Shown here piece by piece: positions 34,015 to 41,792 of a stretch of DNA of 64,000 nt (the stretch's first letter is position 1; the number at the start of each line of letters is the position of its first letter). The position numbers and the translations under genes are program-made. Source of the DNA: Arthrobacter sp. PsM3 (lineage in GTDB: Bacteria; Actinomycetota; Actinomycetes; Actinomycetales; Micrococcaceae); the NCBI RefSeq assembly GCF_030433895.1, contig NZ_JARUXE010000005.1:91999-155998 (forward strand), in the 5' to 3' direction. The notes below the pieces were generated by a model. The model ran no database searches, had not been told where the DNA came from, and was given only the letters and a program-made list of their open reading frames with translations.

Positions 34015-36869
34015 CCTTTCGACCCGCGCCGTTACGCGCGGCGGCGATCCTCGCCGTCGTCTTCATCGCGGCGCGGGTCATCTACCGCATCCTCTTCAAC
34101 GGGGCGGGCCTTGGCGAACCGGTCCTGCTCGACCTGCCGGCGGTCCGGCTGCCCGCCCCGTACGCCCACGTCGTCCTCCTCGGTCCGGTTACGGCGCCTG
34201 GCCTGTGGGCGGCGGTCCTGTCCGCCCTGCCGATTGCCGGGATGTTCCTCGCTTTCGGGCTGCTCAACGCCTGGGTGGATGTGGCCCGCGGCTTCGTGCA
34301 CCTGGCCCGCCGCGGCCCCGTGCAGGGCCTGGCCCGGACGCTCGTGGTGGCGTGGGCAGCGCTTCCGGCGCTTGCCGACGCCGTGACCTCCGTCCGTCTG
34401 GCGTTCCGGTTGCGGGGCGAACGCTTCGGACCCCGCGCCCTGGTGCCGGTGCTCGAGCGCACCCTTGAGCACGCGGGCCGGGTTGCCGCGGCCCTGGAGC
34501 TGCGCGGCTTCGGGAGCGGGGCAGCACACCAGCCCGGCCAAGGTACCGAATCACCGGTTCTCGTCCGGGACGCACACTTCCGCATCGGCGACGCGCAGGT
34601 CCGCGTCGCCGGATTCACGCCGTCGAGCGGGTCCATAAACGTCATTACCGGGCCAACGGGCTCCGGCAAATCCACCATCCTGCGGGGTATCGCCGGCCTC
34701 CTTTCCCACGTAGACGGTGGAGAAATTTCCGGCACCGTGCGCGTCGCCGGAACGGACCGTGCCACCACGCCGCCCCGCGACACCGCCCGCCTCATCGGCG
34801 TCGCATTGCAGAATCCCCGCGCAGCATTTGCCAGCACCCGGGTCCGGGACGAAATCTCCCTCGCCCTTGAGCTGCGCGGCATGGCCTCCGGGACCGCCAA
34901 GGCCCGGGTACTGGAGGTCGCGGAGCGTATCGGGGTGTCGGCGCTGCTGGACCGGAATGTCAGCACCCTCTCGGCGGGTGAGGCAACGCTTGTGGCCATC
35001 GCCGCCGCCGTGGTGGAGCATCCGGCCCTGCTCCTGGTTGATGAGCCCCTGGCGGACCTCGACCCCGCAGCCCGCGGGCACGTCATCGCCGTGCTCAACG
35101 ACCTCGCCCGCGATGACGGTGTCTGTGTCATCGTGGCGGAGCACCGGGCTGCCCAGCTCGTCCCGGTGGCCGATTCGTGGTGGACCATCGACGACGGCGC
35201 CCTGGTGCCGGGTGCCGTGCCATCCGCGCCTTCATCCCCTGCCGTTGCCCGTCCAACGCCGGCGGAGCCAGCGAAGCCGGCGCCCGTGCTGGTTGCGGCA
35301 AATCTCGCGGTGCACCGCAGGGGCAAGCCACTCGTGCGCGAGGCATCCCTGACCCTGCACCGCGGTGAAGTGGTGGCCCTGGTGGGGCCGAACGGTGCCG
35401 GGAAATCCTCCCTCCTGGTGGCGATTGCCCTCGGTGAGGGCACGGTCGAGGGCGGCACGGTCGACGGCGGCCGGATCGCCCTCGTGCCGGACGCCTCGGA
35501 CGACCTCTTCACGAGGGATACCGTGGCGGGAGAGCTCCACGCAGCAGAGCGGCGCCAGGCGCGTGCCGTGCGCCGCTCAGACCGGCGCAATGACCAGCTT
35601 CCCCCAAGGCCCGCGGCGTCACACCTGGCCCGTCTGCGCGGAGAGGTCCGCATTCCCATTGGGCACGAGCATCCCCGGGACCTCTCGGCAGGAGAGCGCC
35701 GGATCCTTGCCATCGCGCTGCAGACCATGGACGACCCCCAGGTACTCCTGATCGATGAGCCCACCCGAGGACTCGATCCTGCAGCGCGCGCAGCAGTTTC
35801 GGCGGCATTGCAGGCGGCAGCGGACTCCGGCGCAGCGGTCCTGATCGCCACACACGACCTCGACTTTGCCCACGGCCTCGGCGCCCGGATCCTCCCGATG
35901 CGTGACGGCGTCGCACCTTCTGCTCTGCTTGCCAATGCGCCGGAACCGCCACTCCCCCTTCGCCCGCAGGCAAATGCAGGGCGGAGGCCACGGGTCATTG
36001 AACAAACAGCCACCCAGAGCCCGGCCAGGGAGCGCCGCATCCGGATGCCGCGGGGCGTCGAGCTCGCGGTTCTCGCAGCCGCAAACCTTCTGGCCCTCGC
36101 AGCGTTCTGCTGGCCGTTGCTCGCCGCGGCCTTCCCGGAGGACGCCGCCGTGGCCCTCCCCTACGCGGCGTTGGCCATTGCGCCGCTCGCCGTCATCGCC
36201 ATTGTTGTGTCCCTCGACGGTTCGGTCCGCTCCGCTCACACGGTGGCGTTGCTCGGCGTCCTGGCCGCAGTGGGTTCCGCGGTGCGGGTGGCAAGCACCG
36301 GCGTCGGGGGCGTGGAGGCAGTGTTTATCCTGCTGATCCTGGCCGGCCGGGCCTTCGGTCCCCGTTTCGGCATGCTCCTCGGCGCCGCCACCATCGCCCT
36401 CTCAAGCGCTTTGTGGGGTGGCATCGGGCCATGGACACCGTTCCAGATCTTCGCCTGTGCGTGGGTGGGCGCCGGGGCCGGCCTGCTCCCCCGGCATGTG
36501 CGGGGCAAAGCCGAGCTGTGGATGCTGGGCGGCTACGGCATCCTGGCGTCCTACCTGTTCGGCCTGCTGACCAACCTGTGGTTCTGGCCCTTCGCGGTGG
36601 GCGCCGGCACCGGCATCTCCTACGTACCCGGCGCGCCGCTGGACACCAACCTCAGCAGCTTCCTGCTCTACTCGCTTCTGACGTCGACGGCGGGCTGGGA
36701 CACCCTGCGTGCCATCACCACCATCATCGGCATCGCTGTGGTGGGGCGGGCCATTCTCGCCGCACTCCGTCGGGTGAAGCCGGTCTCCAGCGTGCTTCCT
36801 GGACCCGGCGGGCAGGCCGCGCAGGCTCCGTCCGCCGAGGCCAGGGACCGGCTCCAACTCACACCTTGA
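34011..36869 (+). CDS. Single-chain ECF transporter: T, A, A' and S modules fused
   Basis: A 952-residue fusion of what are normally four proteins. Residues 1-170 look like an EcfT scaffold ending in the coupling motif ALELRGFG. Residues 190-400 form an ATPase (Walker A GPTGSGKST at 214-222, signature LSAGEAT, Walker B LLLVDEPLADLDP). Residues 425-650 form a second ATPase (GPNGAGKSS, signature LSAGERR, LLIDEPTRGLDP). From about 680 there is a multi-helix S component with AFGPRFGMLLGAAT and GPWTPFQIFACAWVG, as in cobalamin-type S components. It couples by ATGA overlap to a lipoprotein and converges, with an 11-base overlap, on metH. Vitamin B12 is the likely substrate. Confidence 0.88.
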   Translation: MTFRPAPLRAAAILAVVFIAARVIYRILFNGAGLGEPVLLDLPAVRLPAPYAHVVLLGPVTAPGLWAAVLSALPIAGMFLAFGLLNAWVDVARGFVHLARRGPVQGLARTLVVAWAALPALADAVTSVRLAFRLRGERFGPRALVPVLERTLEHAGRVAAALELRGFGSGAAHQPGQGTESPVLVRDAHFRIGDAQVRVAGFTPSSGSINVITGPTGSGKSTILRGIAGLLSHVDGGEISGTVRVAGTDRATTPPRDTARLIGVALQNPRAAFASTRVRDEISLALELRGMASGTAKARVLEVAERIGVSALLDRNVSTLSAGEATLVAIAAAVVEHPALLLVDEPLADLDPAARGHVIAVLNDLARDDGVCVIVAEHRAAQLVPVADSWWTIDDGALVPGAVPSAPSSPAVARPTPAEPAKPAPVLVAANLAVHRRGKPLVREASLTLHRGEVVALVGPNGAGKSSLLVAIALGEGTVEGGTVDGGRIALVPDASDDLFTRDTVAGELHAAERRQARAVRRSDRRNDQLPPRPAASHLARLRGEVRIPIGHEHPRDLSAGERRILAIALQTMDDPQVLLIDEPTRGLDPAARAAVSAALQAAADSGAAVLIATHDLDFAHGLGARILPMRDGVAPSALLANAPEPPLPLRPQANAGRRPRVIEQTATQSPARERRIRMPRGVELAVLAAANLLALAAFCWPLLAAAFPEDAAVALPYAALAIAPLAVIAIVVSLDGSVRSAHTVALLGVLAAVGSAVRVASTGVGGVEAVFILLILAGRAFGPRFGMLLGAATIALSSALWGGIGPWTPFQIFACAWVGAGAGLLPRHVRGKAELWMLGGYGILASYLFGLLTNLWFWPFAVGAGTGISYVPGAPLDTNLSSFLLYSLLTSTAGWDTLRAITTIIGIAVVGRAILAALRRVKPVSSVLPGPGGQAAQAPSAEARDRLQLTP

Positions 36870-39800
36870 AGTACTTCGCCTCCGGGTGGTGGAACACAAA
36901 GGCGTCGGTGGACTGTTCAGGGTGCAGCATCAGCTCATCGCTCAGGATCACGCCCATCCGTTCGGGTTTCAGGAGCTCCGTCACCTTGCGGCGGTCCTCC
37001 ATGTCCGGGCACGCGGGGTAGCCGAGCGAGAACCGCGCACCGCGGTAGTCGAGCTTGAACAGCCCGGCCTTGTCCTTGGGCTCCTCGGCCGCGAAACCCA
37101 GCTCCGAGCGGATGCGTGCATGCCAGAACTCTGCCAGCGCCTCGGTGAGCTGCATGACCAGGCCGTTGAGTTCGTAGTAGTCGCGGTAGTGGTTCCCGGC
37201 GAACAGCTCGGACGTCACCTCCTCGATCTTCGAGCCGGCGGTGACCAGCTGCACTGGCAGGACGTCGACCTGCCCCGATTCGCGCGAGCGCACAAAGTCG
37301 GCGAGGCACAGGTGCCGGTCGCGGCGCTGGCGCGGGAAGTCGAAACGCAGCCGCTCGGTGCCGATCGGACCGCCTGAACCGCCGTCGGGGGCGAGCAGTC
37401 CCGCGGTGCCGAGGACGCCGTCGCGGTCCTCCCCGTGGTGCAGCACCACCACCTGCTCCCCCTCGGAGACCACCGGGAAATAGCCGTAGGCGACGGACGC
37501 GTCGAGCATTCCCTCGCCGAGTATGCGGTCCAGCCAGTACCGCAGGCGCGGCCGGCCCTCGCGTTCCACCAGTTCCTCGTAAGAGGCGCCGTCATCGCCG
37601 CGGCCGGGCTTAAGCCCCCACTGCCCCATGAACGTGGCGCGTTCGTCGAGGAAGGTGGAGTAGTCGTGGAGCGAGACGCCGCGCACGATGCGCGTGCCCC
37701 AGAACGGCGGCGCCGGCACGGGGTTGTCGGAGGCGACGTCGGACCGGCCGGGCATCGCCTCCGGCTCGGTCACCGTGAATCTCGGGCCGCCTTTATGGAT
37801 CCGCTTCTTCAGCGGCGGGAGGCCGACGGCGTCGGGGTCGGCGCCGCGGGCCACCTGCACCAGCGGTTCCATCAGTGCCAGGCCCTCAAAGGCGTCCTTG
37901 GCGTACCTGACGGTTCCTTCAAACTGCTCCGCCAGGTCCTGCTCCACGTAGGCGCGGGTCAGGGCTGCGCCGCCGAGGATGATGGGCCACTTCTTCGCGA
38001 GGCCCCGGGACTGGAGTTCGGCAAGGTTCTCCTTCATCACCACGGTGGACTTCACGAGCAGCCCTGACATGCCGATCACGTCGGCGTTGTGTTCCTCGGC
38101 CGCGGCCATGATCTCGGCGATGCCCTGCTTGATGCCGATGTTGACCACTTTGTAGCCGTTGTTGGTGAGGATGATGTCCACCAGGTTCTTGCCGATGTCG
38201 TGCACGTCGCCGCGCACGGTGGCGATCACCATGGTGCCCTTGCCCGAGGAATCCGATTTCTCCATGTGCGGCTCGAGCAGAGCGACCGCGTTCTTCATCA
38301 CCTCGGCGGACTGCAGCACGAACGGCAGCTGCATCTCGCCGGCGCCGAAGCGCTCACCCACAACTTTCATGCCTTCGAGCAGCTGGTCGTTGATGATGCC
38401 GAGCGGGGTCATGCCCTCGGATCGCGCCAGGTCGAGGTCCTCTTCGAGTCCCTTGCCTTCGCCGTCGATGATGCGCCGCTGCAGGCGTTCGCCGGTGGGC
38501 AGCGCCGCGAGTTCCGCGGCGCGCTGGTCCTTCAGGGCTGCGGTGTCGACGCCGGCGAACAGGTCCAGCATGCTGTTCAGGGGGTCATACGTGACGTTGC
38601 CGTCGGCGTCGTATTCGCGGCGGTCCCAGACGAGGTCCAGGGCCACCTTGCGCTGCTCCTCCGGCAGGGACGCGAGCGGCACGATCTTGGCCGCGTCGAT
38701 GATGCCGCTGGACAGGCCTGCCTGCACGGCCTCGTGCAGGAACACCGAGTTCAGGGCCATGCGCGCTGCCGGGTTCAGGCCGAAGGAGACGTTGGAGACT
38801 CCGAGCGTGGTGTGGATGCCGGGGTACTTCGCGGTGATCTGGCGGATGGCCTCGATCGTTTCGATGCCGTCCCGGCGGGTTTCTTCCTGGCCGGTGGCGA
38901 TCGGGAAGGTCAGGCAGTCGACGATGATGTCCTCCACGCGCATCCCCCATTCACCCACCAGGGAATCGATCAGGCGCGAGGCGATGGCCACCTTGCCCTC
39001 GGTGGTGCGTGCCTGGCCGTGTTCGTCGATGGTCAGGGCGATCACGGCGGTGCCGTGTTCCTTCACGAGCGGCATGATGCGCCCGAAGCGGCTGTCCGGG
39101 CCGTCGCCGTCCTCGTAGTTGACGGAGTTGATCACGGGGCGTCCGCCGATGTGTTCGAGCCCGGCCTGCAGCACCTGCGGTTCGGTGGAGTCGATGACGA
39201 GCGGGAGCGTGGAGGCCGACGCGAAACGAGAGACGATCTCCTTCATGTCCGCGACACCGTCGCGCCCCACGTAATCAATGCAGACGTCGAGCAGGTGCGC
39301 GCCGACGCGGACCTGCCCGCGGGCGATGTCGACGCAATCATCCCAGCGCTCTTCAAGCATGGCCTGGCGGAACGCCTTCGAACCGTTGGCGTTGGTGCGC
39401 TCACCAATGGCGAGGTACGCGGACTCCTGGTCGAAATTCACATGATGGTAGAGGGAAGCGATGCCGGCTTCACGCTCGGTGGGAACGCGGCTGCCGTCGG
39501 CACCCCTCCCGCCGCTGGTGACGGCCGCACTGTCGCGCAAGGGCGCAAGACGCTCGACGACGGCGGCCATGTGCTCCGGCGTCGTACCGCAACATCCGCC
39601 CACCAGACCCAGGCCGAATTCGCGCACGAACTGCTCGTGCGCGGTGGCGAGTTCGGTGGGCGAGAGCGGATAGTGCGCGCCGTTGGCACCAAGGACCGGC
39701 AGTCCGGCGTTGGGCATGCAGGCGATCGCCACGGAGGACTGCTTGGAAAGGTGGCGCAGGTGCTCGCTCATCTCATCCGGCCCGGTGGCACAGTTCAGGC

Positions 39801-40509
39801 CGATGGCATCGACGCCGAGCGGCTCGAGCGCGGTGAGCGCGGCGCCGATCTCGGAGCCCATCAGCATGGTTCCGGTGGTCTCGACGGTCACCTCGACGAA
39901 GATCGGGAGCCGGATGCCGCGGGCCACGATGGCCTGTTTGCAGCCGTTGACCGCGGCTTTGGTTTGCAGGAGGTCCTGGCTGGTTTCGATGAGGAAGGCG
40001 TCCGCTCCCCCGTCGATGAGGCCCTCGGCCTGCAAGGCGAAGGTCTGCTTGAGGTGGTCGTAGCTGGTGTGTCCGAGGCTGGGGAGCTTGGTGCCCGGCC
40101 CCATTGAGCCCAGGACCCACCGCATCCGGCCGTCTGTTTTTTCTGCGGCTTCGGCGCGTTCGCGGGCGATCTCCGCGCCCTTCCGGGCGAGCTCTTCAAT
40201 CCGGTCATCGATGCCGTAGTCGGAGAGGTTTGACCAGTTCGCGCCGAAGGTGTTGGTTTCCACCGCGTCGACTCCCACGGCGAAGTACGCATCATGGATG
40301 TCCGCGAGGACATCCGGCCGCGTGGCGTTGAGGATCTCGTTGCAGCCTTCCAGCCCCAGAAAGTCGTCTTCGAGCGACAGCTCCCGCCCCTGCAACATGG
40401 TGCCCATCGCCCCATCGGCAATGACGACCCGATGGTTCACTGCATCCAGCAGTTCCTGCGAACGGACGGGACGGAGGACGGAGTCAATATCGAGCGCAAA
40501 ACGAGGCAT
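36859..40509 (-). CDS. metH: Cobalamin-dependent methionine synthase
   Basis: A 1216-residue cytoplasmic enzyme transferring methyl from methyltetrahydrofolate to homocysteine through cobalamin. The homocysteine domain covers about residues 15-330, with zinc ligands Cys240, Cys306 and Cys307. The pterin-binding domain covers about 360-640, followed by the cobalamin cap (650-750). The B12 domain has RGDVHDIG with the lower ligand His770. The C-terminal AdoMet activation domain (940-1216) is complete. The gene converges on the ECF transporter gene. I see no cobalamin riboswitch in the 5' region. Confidence 0.97.
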   Translation of the reverse strand: MPRFALDIDSVLRPVRSQELLDAVNHRVVIADGAMGTMLQGRELSLEDDFLGLEGCNEILNATRPDVLADIHDAYFAVGVDAVETNTFGANWSNLSDYGIDDRIEELARKGAEIARERAEAAEKTDGRMRWVLGSMGPGTKLPSLGHTSYDHLKQTFALQAEGLIDGGADAFLIETSQDLLQTKAAVNGCKQAIVARGIRLPIFVEVTVETTGTMLMGSEIGAALTALEPLGVDAIGLNCATGPDEMSEHLRHLSKQSSVAIACMPNAGLPVLGANGAHYPLSPTELATAHEQFVREFGLGLVGGCCGTTPEHMAAVVERLAPLRDSAAVTSGGRGADGSRVPTEREAGIASLYHHVNFDQESAYLAIGERTNANGSKAFRQAMLEERWDDCVDIARGQVRVGAHLLDVCIDYVGRDGVADMKEIVSRFASASTLPLVIDSTEPQVLQAGLEHIGGRPVINSVNYEDGDGPDSRFGRIMPLVKEHGTAVIALTIDEHGQARTTEGKVAIASRLIDSLVGEWGMRVEDIIVDCLTFPIATGQEETRRDGIETIEAIRQITAKYPGIHTTLGVSNVSFGLNPAARMALNSVFLHEAVQAGLSSGIIDAAKIVPLASLPEEQRKVALDLVWDRREYDADGNVTYDPLNSMLDLFAGVDTAALKDQRAAELAALPTGERLQRRIIDGEGKGLEEDLDLARSEGMTPLGIINDQLLEGMKVVGERFGAGEMQLPFVLQSAEVMKNAVALLEPHMEKSDSSGKGTMVIATVRGDVHDIGKNLVDIILTNNGYKVVNIGIKQGIAEIMAAAEEHNADVIGMSGLLVKSTVVMKENLAELQSRGLAKKWPIILGGAALTRAYVEQDLAEQFEGTVRYAKDAFEGLALMEPLVQVARGADPDAVGLPPLKKRIHKGGPRFTVTEPEAMPGRSDVASDNPVPAPPFWGTRIVRGVSLHDYSTFLDERATFMGQWGLKPGRGDDGASYEELVEREGRPRLRYWLDRILGEGMLDASVAYGYFPVVSEGEQVVVLHHGEDRDGVLGTAGLLAPDGGSGGPIGTERLRFDFPRQRRDRHLCLADFVRSRESGQVDVLPVQLVTAGSKIEEVTSELFAGNHYRDYYELNGLVMQLTEALAEFWHARIRSELGFAAEEPKDKAGLFKLDYRGARFSLGYPACPDMEDRRKVTELLKPERMGVILSDELMLHPEQSTDAFVFHHPEAKYFKV

Positions 40510-40689
40510 CTAAACAGACTACGGGCGGGGCCCGAAACATTGCGCCGTGTTTCCGTGTACTACGACGGAGGGTGCGCAGTTCTGCCTGCCACAAGTCGGA
40601 GCCGTCGACGGCGGGACTGCCGGCCTTCGTCCGCCGCGCCCCTACAACGGGGCTGCGCGAGGTGGCGGTCGCCGGGGTTCCCGTTCTGC

Positions 40690-40927
40690 CCGATCTCGCG
40701 GTCACGCGCGGCCGGCTGCAGCTGATCGCCGAACACCCCAAGCTGGCCTGCCGGGGCTACGAGGGCCAGGAGCCGCAGCGGGACAGCACCCGGGCATACC
40801 TGGTTCGGTCGGTGTCCGCGACGTGGCGGGGTATCTGTGCGCCGCACTGATCGGCGCTACGTTTGAGTCCTGGATGCAGTGGGCGGCGGGGATGGATCCG
40901 GTGCCGTATTTGGTGGCCGCGGGTTGA
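40690..40927 (+). pseudogene. C-terminal fragment of a TetR-like regulator gene, frameshifted
   Basis: One frame gives RLQLIAEHPKLACRGYEGQE and RDSTRAYLVR. A second frame then gives VRDVAGYLCAALIGATFESW and ends PVPYLVAAG. This resembles the ligand-binding half of actinobacterial TetR regulators, broken by a frameshift near 40815. The DNA-binding half is not found upstream. The identification rests on pattern only. Confidence 0.5.
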
Positions 40928-41013
40928 GGTGCTGCGTCTGCCAGCCAACTAGTGGTAGCGAACCAGATCAAACGCTCGGGACTTGAACAAGCATCCCGAA
41001 ACTTCGCTACCGT

Positions 41014-41055
41014 CGCCGATATCGGATCTTATGTAAAGTAGAATCGATATCGGCG
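41014..41055. promoter_or_regulatory. Long perfect dyad upstream of the peptide operon
   Basis: CGCCGATATCG (41014-41024) and CGATATCGGCG (41045-41055) are exact inverted repeats 20 bases apart; each half also contains the palindrome CGATATCG. A TAGAAT hexamer (41039-41044) that could be a -10 element lies between them. It lies about 240 bases ahead of the first peptide gene. It looks like a binding site for a dimer-of-dimers regulator. Confidence 0.6.
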
Positions 41056-41187
41056 TCTGAGATCAGCCTGTAGGGGCTATGGTCTACCCTGGCCGGCCAG
41101 CCAATGCATTCGGGCGTTGCCGTGTTTCCGATTCTGTTGCCAGGCGGCAACGCCGATAGTCAATCATTGCCCTTCGGTGCAGGCTCT

Positions 41188-41215
41188 CATCCGCTGCGAG
41201 AATCGAGCGGATGAC
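41188..41215 (+). promoter_or_regulatory. 9-10-9 hairpin/dyad ahead of the peptide genes
   Basis: TCATCCGCT and AGCGGATGA are exactly complementary around a 10-base loop. It lies just upstream of the probable promoter at 41232-41260, or in the leader RNA if transcription starts at the upstream dyad. It could be a second operator or an RNA element. Confidence 0.45.
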
Positions 41216-41231
41216 GAGTCATCTCGGACTA

Positions 41232-41260
41232 TTGCATCCGGCAATGACAGCGCCTACTCT
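41232..41260 (+). promoter_or_regulatory. Possible promoter of the peptide-protease operon
   Basis: TTGCAT, 17 bases, TACTCT. The -10 match is weak, but the spacing is right and the first peptide start is 31 bases downstream with its AGGGAG. Confidence 0.35.
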
Positions 41261-41291
41261 AAACTCATTCCGGCACGATAAGGGAGTTGAA

Positions 41292-41486
41292 ATGGCCGAA
41301 TTCACCGGAGTTCCGAGTGTCGAAGACATCATGTCCTCACTTGCCACGCAGAGCATTTTTGACTTGCCGACTCTGGCCCGCCGACTCATCCAAGACGCGG
41401 AGACACGCACCGAGAACGAGGATTCACCTTACGTCGGTGACATGTTCATACATTCCACTTACGTCTACGTGCACAAAGAGGAATGA
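41292..41486 (+). CDS. Precursor-like peptide 1 (64 aa)
   Basis: It begins MAEFTGVPSVEDIMSS. A conserved helical N-terminal block (GVPSVEDIMSSLATQSIFD then LPTLARR) is followed by an acidic, variable hinge (residues 34-44) and a tail with PYVGDMFIHSTYVYVHKEE. It has no Cys, no signal peptide and no membrane helix. AGGGAG precedes the ATG. The next gene is a close homologue: 20 of 26 residues are identical in the N-terminal block and 10 of 20 in the tail. Conserved leader, variable hinge and aromatic/His/Thr tail is the layout expected of a peptide processed by the enzymes encoded downstream, but this is inference. Confidence 0.8.
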   Translation: MAEFTGVPSVEDIMSSLATQSIFDLPTLARRLIQDAETRTENEDSPYVGDMFIHSTYVYVHKEE

Positions 41487-41563
41487 TGTGCCATCGCATG
41501 GTGCGTGCGGAGAACTATTAACTTCACATCCATTCCTCAATAAACTAGCCACCGGGAGTTGGC

Positions 41564-41776
41564 ATGGCCGACACAGCCTCTACGCAGATCCAAGGAGTTC
41601 CCTCGATCGAGGATGTAATGGCCGCCTTGGCCAAGCAGAGCATCTTCGATCTCCCCACACTGGCCCGCAAGATCGTCGAGACGTCTCAGCAACATGCCGA
41701 CGAGGAAAACGCGCCAAGCGTGACGGACCTTTTCGTACACGACACGTACGTGCTCTACCACAGCGAAGACATATAG
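41564..41776 (+). CDS. Precursor-like peptide 2 (70 aa)
   Basis: Homologue of the preceding peptide. The N-terminal block is GVPSIEDVMAALAKQSIFD followed by LPTLARK, with a longer N-terminal extension (MADTASTQIQ) and hinge. The tail is APSVTDLFVHDTYVLYHSED. Residues kept in both tails are P-x-V-x-D-x-F-x-H-x-T-Y-V-x-x-H-x-E. GGGAG precedes the ATG. The gene lies 77 bases after peptide 1 and 16 bases before the 595-residue protein, so all belong to one transcript. Function unknown. Confidence 0.8.
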   Translation: MADTASTQIQGVPSIEDVMAALAKQSIFDLPTLARKIVETSQQHADEENAPSVTDLFVHDTYVLYHSEDI

Positions 41777-41792
41777 GACGCCCTGGACCGGA

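Noticed and set aside
38089..40107. 672-codon open frame opposite metH
   Set aside because: Shadow of metH; metH has every domain and catalytic ligand on the minus strand.
40510..40560. Cobalamin riboswitch ahead of metH
   Set aside because: The upstream region up to the neighbouring fragment is too short and shows no B12-box-like conserved core.
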